Shown: positions 47,305 through 56,802, counted from the first letter of the stretch. The stretch: 64,000 bases of DNA from Sphingobacteriaceae bacterium (GCA_947480015.1 CANKBS010000006.1:49580-113579), one strand, 5' to 3'. Made by a program: numbers and translations. The notes: generated by a model from the sequence alone, not told the origin.

Positions 47305-48543
47305 TTACTCAAATCTTAAGCTATCTATGGGATCAAGTTGGGAAGCTCTTTTTGCAGGGATATATCCACTTAAGAGTCCAACCACCACACAAATAATCAC
47401 GCCGGAAATAATCCAGAACCAAGGAATAAAAAATCCGGTATCCAAACTTACACTAATGAGGTTGCCTATGCCTATGCCAAGCAAGATTCCGATTAATCCA
47501 CCCATGACGCATATGACCACGCTTTCAATTAAAAACTGATTTTTAATTATTTTTTGTGTGGCACCCATGGCTTTGCGAATACCTATTTCGCGGGTACGTT
47601 CGGTAACACTCACCAGCATAATGTTCATTAGGCCTATGGCTGCGCCCAGTAAAGTAATTAAACCAATAATGGTAGCACCTGCAGTTACTTTTTGTAAATT
47701 ACCAATAAGTAAATTCGCTAAATTATCCGATTTCACGATGTCAAAATCCTCCGCGCCTGTTACCGGTACTTTTCTAATCTTTCTAAAAAGTCCTTTGGCT
47801 TCAAATAAAATAATATCCAACAAAAGCGAATTTTTAGTTAACACATTAATGGTGAAACTCATGTCCGGTCGGCCAAAATACTGACGGGCATTATTAAGTG
47901 GAATGATACTGATTTTATCACCACCAAATCCCGAACTATTTCCTTTGGGTTTTAATACCCCAATCACCTTGTATCTCCCGGCACCAATTTTAATAAATTG
48001 ATCCAGGGCATTGCCTTTGTTTCCGAATAAAGCTTTCTCAACATCTTTACCAATAATGGCAATGTGGCTGCTTCCGATTATTTCAGCCGGATTAAAATTT
48101 CTACCTTTTTCAAGATCATAACCCGCCGTTGATATATAATTTTCATCACCTCCAAATACCTGAATGTTTGGATTGGTTTTAATAGTTCCAAAACGTAAAC
48201 GTGCCGTAAAGCTTGCTATGGTTGATACCGAGGTAATAACCGGATAATTAAATTCATTTTTAAACCGAATAGCTTCTTTATAAGTGATGGCCTGATAAGA
48301 CTTGGCTTTTTTACCCTTCCTTCCAACGCGTATGTTTACATCGGCATTTCTGATGGTAAAGGTATTGGCACCCATGTTGGTGAAATTGTTATTAATGCCA
48401 TTCTTAATAGCATCAATAGCCGAAAGAATACCAACTAAAGCCATAATGCCAATGCTTATAATCAGCATGGTAATAACAGCGCGCAAACGATTGGCCTTTA
48501 TAGAATCGAGTGCAATAGATATATTTTCTTTAATGAAACTCAA
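47305..48543 (-). CDS. MacB-like ABC transporter permease
   Basis: 412 residues. N-terminal helix (NRLRAVITMLIISIGIMALVG), a large periplasmic MacB_PCD domain (about 50-260, including NPNIQVFGGDENYISTAGYD), then the FtsX-like helices with the coupling motif TERTREIGIRKAMGAT and RASQLDPIDSLRFE at the end. It should act as mechanotransmission permease for export of a lipoprotein, peptide or drug. No ABC ATPase gene lies next to it, so the partner must be elsewhere. Confidence 0.9.
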   Translation of the reverse strand: MSFIKENISIALDSIKANRLRAVITMLIISIGIMALVGILSAIDAIKNGINNNFTNMGANTFTIRNADVNIRVGRKGKKAKSYQAITYKEAIRFKNEFNYPVITSVSTIASFTARLRFGTIKTNPNIQVFGGDENYISTAGYDLEKGRNFNPAEIIGSSHIAIIGKDVEKALFGNKGNALDQFIKIGAGRYKVIGVLKPKGNSSGFGGDKISIIPLNNARQYFGRPDMSFTINVLTKNSLLLDIILFEAKGLFRKIRKVPVTGAEDFDIVKSDNLANLLIGNLQKVTAGATIIGLITLLGAAIGLMNIMLVSVTERTREIGIRKAMGATQKIIKNQFLIESVVICVMGGLIGILLGIGIGNLISVSLDTGFFIPWFWIISGVIICVVVGLLSGYIPAKRASQLDPIDSLRFE

Positions 48544-48658
48544 ACGATTTTAAAGTTAAGCATTAATAATAGGCTAAATAAATGAATGGGATGAACCGCT
48601 TTTAAAAATTGTAAGCGGTAAATCCCATTCAAATTTGATTCAGAAGTTTTTATAAAAC

Positions 48659-49540
48659 CTATTTATAGATCTCTTTTCTGGCAGCCAGTAAGGTGTTTTT
48701 AATAAGCGAGGCAATGGTCATAGGGCCCACACCACCGGGCACAGGAGTGATATAACTGCATTTAGGAGCTACTTCTTCAAACAACACATCGCCTTTTAAT
48801 TTAAAGCCGCTTTTTGTTTCACTGCTTTTAACACGGGTAGTACCCACATCAATTACCACAGCTCCTTCTTTAACCATGTCGCCTTTTAAAAACTCAGGTT
48901 GACCTAATGCACACACAATAATATCGGCATTTAAGGTATGCGATTTTAAATTTTTGGTTTTACTGTGACACAATGTTACTGTGCAATTACCCTGAGGTGT
49001 ATTTTTAGCTAACAAAATACTCATGGGTGAACCTACAATGTGACTGCGACCTATTACCACACAGGTTTTACCACTGGTTTCAATATTATATTTGGCTAAT
49101 AATTGAACAATGCCATAAGGTGTAGCACTCACATAGGTCGGTAAATCCAATACCATACGTCCCACATTTATGGGATGAAATCCATCCACATCTTTTTCGG
49201 GTTTAATGGCTTCAATTATTTTTTGTTCATCAATGTGTTTTGGTAAAGGCATTTGTACAATAAATCCGTCAACATCCGGATCGTTATTTAACTGATGCAC
49301 CGTTTCTAATAACTGTGCTTCTGTAACATCGCTGTTATGACGGATCAAACTCGATTTAAAACCTACTTTTTCACAGGTAAGAATTTTACTGGCCACATAG
49401 GTTTCACTGCCACCATCGTTGCCAACCAATACCGCTGCTAAATGCGGCTGTTTGCCACCTTTGGCAATAATCTGTTTTACTTCTACCGAAATTTCATCCT
49501 GTATTTCGAGCGCTATTTTTTTTCCGTCAATGAGTTGCAT
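48659..49540 (-). CDS. folD: Methylenetetrahydrofolate dehydrogenase/cyclohydrolase
   Basis: 293 residues. Catalytic [14 protein letters not shown] (Tyr and Lys of the active site), the [14 protein letters not shown] and [14 protein letters not shown] motifs, NADP-binding [14 protein letters not shown] and the C-terminal [15 protein letters not shown]. It interconverts 5,10-methylene- and 10-formyl-tetrahydrofolate. Single-gene unit. Confidence 0.97.
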   Translation of the reverse strand: MQLIDGKKIALEIQDEISVEVKQIIAKGGKQPHLAAVLVGNDGGSETYVASKILTCEKVGFKSSLIRHNSDVTEAQLLETVHQLNNDPDVDGFIVQMPLPKHIDEQKIIEAIKPEKDVDGFHPINVGRMVLDLPTYVSATPYGIVQLLAKYNIETSGKTCVVIGRSHIVGSPMSILLAKNTPQGNCTVTLCHSKTKNLKSHTLNADIIVCALGQPEFLKGDMVKEGAVVIDVGTTRVKSSETKSGFKLKGDVLFEEVAPKCSYITPVPGGVGPMTIASLIKNTLLAARKEIYK

Positions 49541-49746
49541 AAATTTTATAGAGCTATAATGATTGATTTAAAAATTCCGTTTACTTAAGCCGTCAAATTA
49601 CTTATTCAAACTAGCTCACACAATGATAATAATCAGAAACGCAGAAAGCAAAAAGAAAGCCCCGAATTAAGAATTTTCTTTTCTAAAACTAGGGCAATAA
49701 TAATTTCACTAATAAAACCTTGTGTTAGCCAACATATTTCCGAATA

Positions 49747-51093
49747 CTATCGTCCACCACCGGCCATGCCCTTAGGCATATTCCGCATCATTTTTGCCAT
49801 GGCATTCTTGTCGTTCATCATGCGCATCATTTTGCGGGTATCTTCAAACTGCTTTAGTAATTTATTTACTTCCTGTATACCCTGTCCGCTACCTTTGGCC
49901 AGACGCTGGCGACGGGAACCATTGATCAAATCCGGTTTATTTCTTTCTTCAGGGGTCATACTAAAAATAATGGCTTCAATGCCTTTAAAAGCATCATCAT
50001 CAATATCCATATCCTTAACGGCCTTGCCCATTCCCGGAATCATACCAACTAAATCTTTAATATTACCCATCTTTTTTATCTGATGTAACTGCCCTAAAAA
50101 GTCATTAAAATCAAACTTATTGGTGGCTATTTTTTTATTCAGTTTGCGGGCTTCTTCTTCACTAAATTGCTCCTGCGCGCGCTCAACGAGGGTTACCACG
50201 TCGCCCATACCTAAGATCCTGTCGGCCATCCTTTCTGGATAAAATACATCCAGAGCATCCATTTTTTCACCTGTACCAATAAATTTAATGGGCTTGTTTA
50301 CGATGCTTTTAATAGATAAAGCAGCACCACCACGGGTGTCACCGTCTAATTTGGTTAATATTACACCATCAAAATCCAAGCGCTCGTTAAAAGCTTTGGC
50401 GGTATTCACAGCATCCTGGCCGGTCATACTATCCACCACAAACAGCACTTCATTTGGTTTTACCGCTTTTTTCAAATCGGCAATCTCTGTCATCATCTGC
50501 TCATCAATGGCCAAACGGCCCGCTGTATCTATCAATACAACGCTGTTACCGTTTTCTTTGGCTTGCTTTATTGCGGCTTCGGCAATTTTAGTCGGATTTT
50601 TTTCTTCTTTATTACTGTATACTTCAACTTCAATTTGTTCACCCAACACGTGTAACTGATCAATCGCAGCCGGACGATACACGTCACAAGCCACCATCAA
50701 AGGTTTTTTGCCTTTTTTGGTTTTTAAATAATAAGCCAGTTTCCCGGTAAATGTTGTTTTACCCGAACCTTGTAAACCGCTCATTAAAATAATGGTCGGA
50801 TTTCCTCCCAAGTAGATGTCTTCCTTGGTACCACCCATTAAATTGGCCAGTTCGTCGTGTGTTATTTTTACGAGGAGTTGTCCCGGGGATACAGCTGTTA
50901 ATACATTCTGCCCTAAGGCTTTTTCTTTAACCGTATCGGTAAATGTTTTGGCAACTTTATAGTTTACATCGGCATCCAACAGCGCTTTTCTAACTTCCTT
51001 CAACGTTTCGGCAACGTTTATTTCGGTTATTTTACCCTGACCTTTTAATACTTTAAATGCACGATCAAGATTATCTTGTAAATTATTGAACAT
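49747..51093 (-). CDS. ffh: Signal recognition particle protein Ffh
   Basis: 448 residues. N domain, then the GTPase G domain with G1 MSGLQGSGKTTFTGKLA, VACDVYRPAAIDQLHVL, DTAGRL, TKLDGDTRGGAALS and GTGEKMDALDVF, then the Met-rich M domain (IPGMGKAVKDMD, RRQRLAKGSGQG, FEDTRKMMRMMNDKNAMAKM) that binds signal sequences and 4.5S RNA. It targets nascent membrane proteins and partners with FtsY, encoded 2.7 kb away. It is divergent from ribD. Confidence 0.97.
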   Translation of the reverse strand: MFNNLQDNLDRAFKVLKGQGKITEINVAETLKEVRKALLDADVNYKVAKTFTDTVKEKALGQNVLTAVSPGQLLVKITHDELANLMGGTKEDIYLGGNPTIILMSGLQGSGKTTFTGKLAYYLKTKKGKKPLMVACDVYRPAAIDQLHVLGEQIEVEVYSNKEEKNPTKIAEAAIKQAKENGNSVVLIDTAGRLAIDEQMMTEIADLKKAVKPNEVLFVVDSMTGQDAVNTAKAFNERLDFDGVILTKLDGDTRGGAALSIKSIVNKPIKFIGTGEKMDALDVFYPERMADRILGMGDVVTLVERAQEQFSEEEARKLNKKIATNKFDFNDFLGQLHQIKKMGNIKDLVGMIPGMGKAVKDMDIDDDAFKGIEAIIFSMTPEERNKPDLINGSRRQRLAKGSGQGIQEVNKLLKQFEDTRKMMRMMNDKNAMAKMMRNMPKGMAGGGR

Positions 51094-51101
51094 ATTAGTT
51101 T

Positions 51102-51123
51102 TACTTTTGTGGTTACAAATTTA
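51102..51123. promoter_or_regulatory. Divergent ffh/ribD promoter boxes
   Basis: Plus strand TACTTTTG at 51102-51109 for ribD (32 bp before its ATG). Minus strand TAAATTTG at 51123-51116 for ffh (23 bp before its ATG). Both match TAnnTTTG, and the two boxes lie within 22 bp. Confidence 0.6.
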
Positions 51124-51140
51124 TTAAATTAAACGACACA

Positions 51141-52181
51141 ATGAATCATTCCCTTTACATGAAAGAGGCACTGGAACTGGCTAAAAAAGCACAGGGACAG
51201 GTAGCGCCCAATCCCATGGTAGGCTGTGTGATTGTTTATAAGGGTGAAGTCGTGGCAAAAGGTTACCATCAAAAGTATGGAGAAGCCCATGCTGAGGTAA
51301 ATGCCATTAAAAATTTAGATAAAACTATTCCTGCAGGGGAATGCACAGTTTATGTGAGTCTTGAACCTTGCAGCCATCACGGTAAAACCCCGCCCTGTGC
51401 CGATTTGCTCATAAGCAAAGGTTTTAAAAAAGTAGTCATTGCCTGTCTCGATCCTAATCCACTGGTATCGGGCAATGGTGTTCGAAAATTAAAGGAGGCC
51501 GGAATAGAGGTTATTAGCGGTATTTTAGAAAAGGAAGCCAGAGATTTGAACAAAAGTTTCATTACTTTTTATGAAAAAAAACATCCCTACTTTATTTTAA
51601 AATGGGCCCAAACAGCCGATGGTTTTATAAGCAGGCTGAACCCTGTAAGCAAAGAAGACAATAAGATCAGTGGAAAGGATGCGCACGTATTGGTGCATGA
51701 GTTAAGGGCAGAAGTAATGGCCATTATGGTAGGTAAAAACACGGTTTTGGCCGATAATCCGCATTTAACCACCCGATTGGTGAATGGCAAAAACCCACTT
51801 CGTATTTTTATTGATAAAAATTTGGATGTGCCCCAACATTTTAATGTTTATTCCAATGAGGCCAAAACCCTTGTGTTTAATGCTTTGAAGGAGGAAGAAC
51901 AGGCTTCGATTCGTTTTATAAAACTTGATTTTTCGGGCGATATTCTAAATCAGATTACACATAAATTAGTAAGTCTCAACCTTCAATCGGTGTTGGTAGA
52001 AGGCGGTACTTTTTTATTGAACGACTTCATTATACACGAACTATGGGACGAAGCGTATGTTTTTGTGAATCCTGAACTTTATTTTGAGAAAGGGGTAAAA
52101 GCCCCTGTTTTTGAACAAAAAAATAAATTTAGCCTTGTTGGAAAGGATCAGTTTTACCACCAAATTAGAACGAAGGATTAA
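51141..52181 (+). CDS. ribD: Riboflavin deaminase/reductase
   Basis: 346 residues. N-terminal cytidine-deaminase-like domain with zinc ligands in HAEVNAIKNL and SLEPCSHHGKTPPCADLL. C-terminal reductase (about 150-346) with KWAQTADGFIS, HELRAEVMAIMVGKNTVLAD and VEGGTFLLNDF. It performs two steps of riboflavin synthesis: deamination and reduction of the pyrimidine intermediate. No other rib gene is nearby. Confidence 0.96.
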   Translation: MNHSLYMKEALELAKKAQGQVAPNPMVGCVIVYKGEVVAKGYHQKYGEAHAEVNAIKNLDKTIPAGECTVYVSLEPCSHHGKTPPCADLLISKGFKKVVIACLDPNPLVSGNGVRKLKEAGIEVISGILEKEARDLNKSFITFYEKKHPYFILKWAQTADGFISRLNPVSKEDNKISGKDAHVLVHELRAEVMAIMVGKNTVLADNPHLTTRLVNGKNPLRIFIDKNLDVPQHFNVYSNEAKTLVFNALKEEEQASIRFIKLDFSGDILNQITHKLVSLNLQSVLVEGGTFLLNDFIIHELWDEAYVFVNPELYFEKGVKAPVFEQKNKFSLVGKDQFYHQIRTKD

Positions 52182-52316
52182 TAAAAAGGGATGATTTTGA
52201 AAACGGAAGGCTGTTTTTTTTGAAGGTTTACAAGTTAAAAGCAATAATTTTAGGGCAAATAGCCATTATTTTCAATTAATTGAGCGCCAAGATTTGGTAT
52301 ATTAATTTTCTTCTAG

Positions 52317-52324
52317 TATATTTG
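52317..52324 (+). promoter_or_regulatory. -7 promoter box for the rpmB operon
   Basis: TATATTTG, exact TAnnTTTG, 44 bp before the rpmB ATG. Confidence 0.62.
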
Positions 52325-52368
52325 CGTCCCTTTTTAGGGGATTTTAATTAAAGATAAAGATTTATATC

Positions 52369-52605
52369 ATGTCACGTATTTGTCAGTTAACAGGAAAAAA
52401 AGCGATGGGCGGAAACAAAGTTTCGTTTTCAAACAGTAAAACCCGTCGTCAGTTTAAAGTAAATTTAAAACGCAAGCGTTTCTTTATTCCGGAAACCAAT
52501 GAGTGGATCGTTTTGCGCGTTTCTACCTCGGCGATCAAAAATATTAACAAAAAAGGCATCAGTGCCTGCTTAAAAGAAGCCAAAGCAAATGGCTTGTTAG
52601 CATAA
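52369..52605 (+). CDS. rpmB: 50S ribosomal protein bL28
   Basis: 78 residues. SRICQLTGKKAMGGNKVSFS and TRRQFKVNLKRKRFF are typical of bL28, with ISTKAI-like ending replaced here by STSAIKNINKKGI. It binds 23S rRNA. First gene of the rpmB-rpmG-DUF4295 unit. Confidence 0.96.
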   Translation: MSRICQLTGKKAMGGNKVSFSNSKTRRQFKVNLKRKRFFIPETNEWIVLRVSTSAIKNINKKGISACLKEAKANGLLA

Positions 52606-52619
52606 AATAAAAAAGAGTC

Positions 52620-52802
52620 ATGGCAAAAAAAGGCAATAGAATCCAGGTAATTTTAGAATGTACCGAACATAAGGAAAGCGGCAAGCCGGGAACTTCCCGT
52701 TACATTACTACAAAAAACAAAAAAAACACAACTGAGCGTATTGAATTGAAAAAATACAATTCAATTTTAAAACGCATGACAGTTCACAAAGAAATTAAAT
52801 AA
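52620..52802 (+). CDS. rpmG: 50S ribosomal protein bL33
   Basis: 60 residues. [18 protein letters not shown], then [20 protein letters not shown], matching bL33. It lacks the CxxC zinc ribbon of C+ variants; one Cys is present (ECTEH). It lies 14 bp after rpmB. Confidence 0.95.
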   Translation: MAKKGNRIQVILECTEHKESGKPGTSRYITTKNKKNTTERIELKKYNSILKRMTVHKEIK

Positions 52803-52820
52803 CCCATTAAATTTTAAACA

Positions 52821-52976
52821 ATGGCAAAGAAAGTAGTTGCAACATTAAAATCCGGTAAAGGAAAAGACTTTACTAAAGTTATTAAAATGGTAAGATCTGA
52901 AAAAACAGGTGCTTATAATTTTAAAGAAGAGATCGTTCACAACGATCACATCGCTGATTTTTTAAAATCAAAGTAA
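52821..52976 (+). CDS. DUF4295 small basic protein
   Basis: 51 residues starting MAKKVVATLKSGKGKDFTKV and ending HNDHIADFLKSK. Small and Lys-rich, it matches the DUF4295 family found next to rpmG in Bacteroidota. It is probably ribosome-associated. I recall a Bacteroidota-specific large-subunit protein having been seen in Flavobacterium ribosome structures, but I cannot confirm that it is this one. It lies 18 bp after rpmG and before a terminator, so it is the third gene of that unit. Confidence 0.85.
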   Translation: MAKKVVATLKSGKGKDFTKVIKMVRSEKTGAYNFKEEIVHNDHIADFLKSK

Positions 52977-53002
52977 TTTAAATCATTATGATTTTTTATA
53001 AG

Positions 53003-53034
53003 AATTCTTTCCTTATTAAAGGAAAGAATTTTTT
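53003..53034 (+). terminator. Terminator of the rpmB-rpmG-DUF4295 unit
   Basis: Perfect 12-bp stem AATTCTTTCCTT/AAGGAAAGAATT with an ATTA loop and following T's. Confidence 0.92.
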
Positions 53035-53067
53035 ATTTTTAGGCCTATCAACTAAACCTTGAAAGCG

Positions 53068-53802
53068 ATGAACAAATCAAAAATTATTGCTTCTTGTGTC
53101 ATTGCCATTGCAGTGATCGCCGCTTCCTATAATTTGTCTAAAAGCTGGACAAAAACGCATTATTCATACCAGAATTTAGCTGTTACCGGATTAGGCACCA
53201 AAGATTTTACCAGTGACCTTATTGTTTGGCGCGCTTCCTTTATGCGCAATGCTGCAACACTGGCAGAAACCAATAAACTTATTAAAGCCGATAATGAGCT
53301 CATCAGAACTTTTCTGAAAGAAAAAGGAATTGATGATAAGGACATTACCTTTACAACCGTGCAGGTTATCCGCAATTATAAAAATCTTTATAATAACGAA
53401 GGAAATGTGAGCGGCAGTACTTTTGATGGTTTTACTATTTCGCAGACAGTAATTGTTGAAAGTAAAAATTTACAAGCCGTAGAAAAAATGAGTGCTGAGA
53501 TTAGTGACGTTATTGAACGGGGTGTTGAATTAACCGCTCAAGAACCTGATTATTATTACACCAAATTAAAAGACCTGAAAATTGAATTACTTAAACAAGC
53601 TACGGAGGATGCCTTTTTAAGAGCTCAAACCATTGCTTCCAATGCTAAAAGCAGTCTGGGTTCTCTTAAAAATGCCAGTATGGGTATATTTCAAATTACC
53701 GGACAAAATTCGAATGACGATTATTCCTGGGGTGGTTCATTTAATACCAAAGCTAAATTCAAAACAGCCAACATCACGGTGAAGTTGGAATTTGATCTAT
53801 AA
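53068..53802 (+). CDS. SIMPL-domain (DUF541) protein
   Basis: 244 residues from ATG 53068; a TTG at 53059 is also in frame. N-terminal membrane anchor or signal (IIASCVIAIAVIAASYNL). The rest matches SIMPL/DUF541: LAVTGLGTKDFTSDLIVWRA, KGIDDKDITFTTVQVI, IERGVELTAQEPDYYYTKLK, EDAFLRAQTIASNAKSSLG and a C-terminal KTANITVKLEFDL. Function is not established; the family is periplasmic or membrane-bound. It lies between the rpmB unit and ftsY and stops 4 bp before ftsY. Confidence 0.86.
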   Translation: MNKSKIIASCVIAIAVIAASYNLSKSWTKTHYSYQNLAVTGLGTKDFTSDLIVWRASFMRNAATLAETNKLIKADNELIRTFLKEKGIDDKDITFTTVQVIRNYKNLYNNEGNVSGSTFDGFTISQTVIVESKNLQAVEKMSAEISDVIERGVELTAQEPDYYYTKLKDLKIELLKQATEDAFLRAQTIASNAKSSLGSLKNASMGIFQITGQNSNDDYSWGGSFNTKAKFKTANITVKLEFDL

Positions 53803-53806
53803 CATT

Positions 53807-54760
53807 ATGAGTTTTTTTTCAAAGTTATTTACCAAAGAAAACAAAGAAAGTCTTGATAAGGGTCTTGAAAAAACCAAGGAAAGTTTTTTTGGAAAATTAA
53901 CTAAGGCCATTGCAGGTAAAAGCACGGTGGATGATGCCGTGCTGGATGAGCTGGAAGAGGTTCTCATTAGTGGCGATGTGGGTGTTACGACAACCTTAAA
54001 AATCATTCAACGCATTGAAGAGCGTGTGAAACGCGATAAATACGTAAGCACCTCCGAATTAAATAAAACATTAAAAGAAGAAATTGTAGACCTTCTTTCT
54101 GAAAATAATAAAACGCCGGCATTCTTTTCTGAAACGCTTTCGCATAAGCCTTATGTCATAATGGTGGTTGGTGTAAATGGGGTTGGTAAAACAACAACCA
54201 TTGGAAAACTGGCGCATCAATTTAAACAAGCCGGCAAATCGGTTGTATTAGGCGCTGCCGATACTTTTAGAGCGGCGGCAGTCGACCAGCTCATTATTTG
54301 GAGCGAACGGGTAGGGGTGCCTATCGTGCACCAAGGCATGGGTGCCGATCCGGCCAGTGTGGCTTTTGATACCTTAAGCAGTGCCAAAGCAAAAGGCGCC
54401 GATATTGTGATTATTGATACTGCCGGGCGCTTACACAATAAAATTAATTTGATGAACGAGTTGACCAAGATCAAGAATGTAATGAAAAAAGTACTTCCTG
54501 AGGCTCCTCATGAGGTATTATTGGTATTGGATGGTTCTACCGGTCAAAACGCTATTGAGCAGTGCAAGCAATTTACAGCTGCTACCGATGTTACTGCTTT
54601 AGCAGTGACCAAATTAGATGGCACTGCCAAGGGAGGCGTAGTAATTGGGATCTCCGATGAATTTAAAATTCCCGTAAAATACATCGGTGTCGGCGAAAAA
54701 ATGACCGACCTGCAAGTGTTTAGTCCAAATGAATTTGTAGACAGTTTATTCAGTAAATAA
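53807..54760 (+). CDS. ftsY: Signal recognition particle receptor FtsY
   Basis: 317 residues from ATG 53807. A short charged N-terminus, NG GTPase domain with VVGVNGVGKTTTIGKLA, LGAADTFRAAAVDQL, DTAGRLHNKINLM, TKLDGTAKGG and GVGEKMTDLQVF. Docks Ffh-ribosome complexes at the membrane. Preceded by the SIMPL gene with a 4-bp gap. Confidence 0.97.
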   Translation: MSFFSKLFTKENKESLDKGLEKTKESFFGKLTKAIAGKSTVDDAVLDELEEVLISGDVGVTTTLKIIQRIEERVKRDKYVSTSELNKTLKEEIVDLLSENNKTPAFFSETLSHKPYVIMVVGVNGVGKTTTIGKLAHQFKQAGKSVVLGAADTFRAAAVDQLIIWSERVGVPIVHQGMGADPASVAFDTLSSAKAKGADIVIIDTAGRLHNKINLMNELTKIKNVMKKVLPEAPHEVLLVLDGSTGQNAIEQCKQFTAATDVTALAVTKLDGTAKGGVVIGISDEFKIPVKYIGVGEKMTDLQVFSPNEFVDSLFSK

Positions 54761-54770
54761 ATTACCGGTA

Positions 54771-55115
54771 TTAATCTTTCAAACTCAAACTCCCAACCGG
54801 AATTGTATTGGCTTTGCAGAATTTAATTAACAACAACTCAGCATCTACTTTTTCCTTCTCAGCAGCAGCATGCTCAGTATCCCATAACAAACGGGCTTTG
54901 TCAAATTTTTCTTTATCGTTTTGAATACGGTCAAACTTAATAAAGGCATTAAATAATTCGTTTATGACAACAAAGGCATCTTCATTGGCCACTTTTAATT
55001 TATCCATTAAGTCGCTGCGTTTTTTAAAACTTACGGCGTCAAATTCAGGGATGGTATAATGATCTGCAAAACGGTAAAGGTATTGCATCAATAGGTTTTT
55101 AGTGTCGTTTTCCAT
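54771..55115 (-). CDS. Hypothetical helical protein
   Basis: 114 residues, no signal peptide or transmembrane segment. Charged and helix-rich throughout (EAFVVINELFNAF-type segments, KVDAELLLIKFCKANTIP near the end). I recognise no family. It is a single-gene unit convergent with ftsY and divergent from the serine-hydrolase homologue. Confidence 0.6.
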   Translation of the reverse strand: MENDTKNLLMQYLYRFADHYTIPEFDAVSFKKRSDLMDKLKVANEDAFVVINELFNAFIKFDRIQNDKEKFDKARLLWDTEHAAAEKEKVDAELLLIKFCKANTIPVGSLSLKD

Positions 55116-55166
55116 AATCAGCTCTTTTAAATATTATCGTAAAATTAGCAACAAAAACTAATGTTT

Positions 55167-55174
55167 TATATTTG
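55167..55174 (+). promoter_or_regulatory. -7 promoter box for the serine-hydrolase homologue
   Basis: TATATTTG, exact TAnnTTTG, 21 bp before GTG 55196. The spacing supports the GTG start. Confidence 0.6.
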
Positions 55175-55195
55175 TTTCCATAATTTTTAATAACC

Positions 55196-56305
55196 GTGCG
55201 CCAGCTCCTGATTTTTGTTTGTTTTTCAAGCCTTTTACAGGCTCAGGTTTTTGATACGATCGATCATCGCAAACGCCTACATTATCTCTCGGATAATAAG
55301 CTGCAAACGGCCCAGGACACCTTCATAAATAATTTAATGACTAGCTACATGCAGAGTCCGCACAACTGCGCTATCAGCATTGCCTTCAGGAAAAATGAGC
55401 AAAATCACTTTTATAATTACGGCGAAACAGCGCGCTATTCACATACAGCCACTACCATTAATTCGGTTTACGAATTAGGCTCGATGAGTTCAACTTTTAC
55501 CGGACTCTTACTAACAAAAGCGTTAACTGAGACGAAAATAACCTTAGAAGATGATATTCGCAGCTACTTGCCGGGAAAATACCCGAATTTAATTTTTTAT
55601 GGAAAAGTTATTCGTATAAAACATCTAATTAATCACTGCGCGGCGCTTCCTTTATTTCCGACCAATATGAAGACCCAGGCGGATTATGATTCTTTAAATC
55701 CCTATAAAAATTATAGCAAGGAGATGATGCTTGCTTATCTCAAGTCAATTCAACTCACTTCAGAACCAGGCGCAAGTTATCATTATTCAGCCATGGGCCT
55801 TGCATTGCTTGGTATGATTCTTGAAAACGTTTATAAACTTTCCTTCGATCAACTTGTTGAACAAAAGATTTTAAAACCACTAAATCTTTCAGGTACCGGC
55901 ATTCATTTAACGGAAATACAAATGGCACTGCTTACAAAGGCTTATAATAAAAACGGCAATACCACGCCGCACTGGGAGCTGAGCCTCTTTGCAGCTGCAG
56001 CCGGACTAAATTCATCTTCGCAGGATATGTTGACTTATTTAAACTATAACCTGCAGGAATCAGATACAGCCTGTCGTTTAGCCCATCAGATCTCGCAAGT
56101 GAACGGAGAAAAAATGGCCTATGGCTGGTTAGTAAGAAAAACCAAACAAGGCAATACCATGTATTGGCATAGTGCCGCTACCTTCGGATACACTAGCTTT
56201 AGCGCTTTTATGAAAGAAAAAAACTGTTCGTTGGTGGTATTGGCTAATTCGGCTACCAATGTGGAGTACATAGCCATTACACTTTTAAATTATTTACAAA
56301 AATGA
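55196..56305 (+). CDS. Beta-lactamase-fold serine hydrolase homologue, active site degenerate
   Basis: 369 residues from a GTG start with a signal peptide (LLIFVCFSSLLQAQ). The class C beta-lactamase/DD-peptidase fold is clear. The nucleophile region reads YELGSMSSTFTGLLLTK, where SxxK should be; Ser is kept but Lys is replaced by Ser. The second motif, usually YxN, reads YHYSAMGLALLGMILE (YSA). The third, usually HxG, reads YWHSAATFGYTS. All three motifs thus differ from active enzymes, so it is probably a binding protein or pseudoenzyme (inference). It overlaps the downstream cupin gene by 4 bp (ATGA), so the two are coupled. Confidence 0.85.
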   Translation: MRQLLIFVCFSSLLQAQVFDTIDHRKRLHYLSDNKLQTAQDTFINNLMTSYMQSPHNCAISIAFRKNEQNHFYNYGETARYSHTATTINSVYELGSMSSTFTGLLLTKALTETKITLEDDIRSYLPGKYPNLIFYGKVIRIKHLINHCAALPLFPTNMKTQADYDSLNPYKNYSKEMMLAYLKSIQLTSEPGASYHYSAMGLALLGMILENVYKLSFDQLVEQKILKPLNLSGTGIHLTEIQMALLTKAYNKNGNTTPHWELSLFAAAAGLNSSSQDMLTYLNYNLQESDTACRLAHQISQVNGEKMAYGWLVRKTKQGNTMYWHSAATFGYTSFSAFMKEKNCSLVVLANSATNVEYIAITLLNYLQK

Positions 56306-56802
56306 CCGCAGAACAACTCGTTAAACACTTAGAATTAGTGCCTCATCCTGAAGGTGGTTTTTACAAAGAAGTCTACCGATCAGAAACCAAGCTACAGGGA
56401 AGCATGCTGGCAAAGGATATGGAGGGGGATAGAAATTTCTCAACAGCTATTTATTTTTTAATTGAAAAGGAAAATTTTTCGGCCCTTCATAAAATTAAAA
56501 GCGATGAAATCTGGCACTTTTATGCCGGTGATGCTTTGGAAGTAATAGAAATAGATGATTCGGGCGTATTAAAATTAACTCGCGTTGGAAATAAATTGGA
56601 TCAGGCTGAAGTTTTTCAATACACGGTGAAAGCCAATACCTGGTTTGGTTCCCGCGTTAAGTCGGACGGTGTTTATTCCCTGGTTGGCTGTACGGTTTCA
56701 CCGGGTTTTGATTTTCGTGATTTTGAAATGGCAAAACGAAATGACTTGCTTAAAAAATTTCCGCAACATAAATCCATCATTGATCAAATGACCAGAGAAT
56801 AA
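56302..56802 (+). CDS. Cupin-fold DUF985 protein
   Basis: 166 residues. LELVPHPEGGFYKEVYRS, RNFSTAIYFLIEKENFSALHKI, SDEIWHFYAGDALEVIEI and VSPGFDFRDFEMAKR match the DUF985/Cupin_5 family. The biochemical role is not well established; members have a metal-binding-like beta-barrel. Translationally coupled to the serine-hydrolase homologue. Confidence 0.9.
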   Translation: MTAEQLVKHLELVPHPEGGFYKEVYRSETKLQGSMLAKDMEGDRNFSTAIYFLIEKENFSALHKIKSDEIWHFYAGDALEVIEIDDSGVLKLTRVGNKLDQAEVFQYTVKANTWFGSRVKSDGVYSLVGCTVSPGFDFRDFEMAKRNDLLKKFPQHKSIIDQMTRE

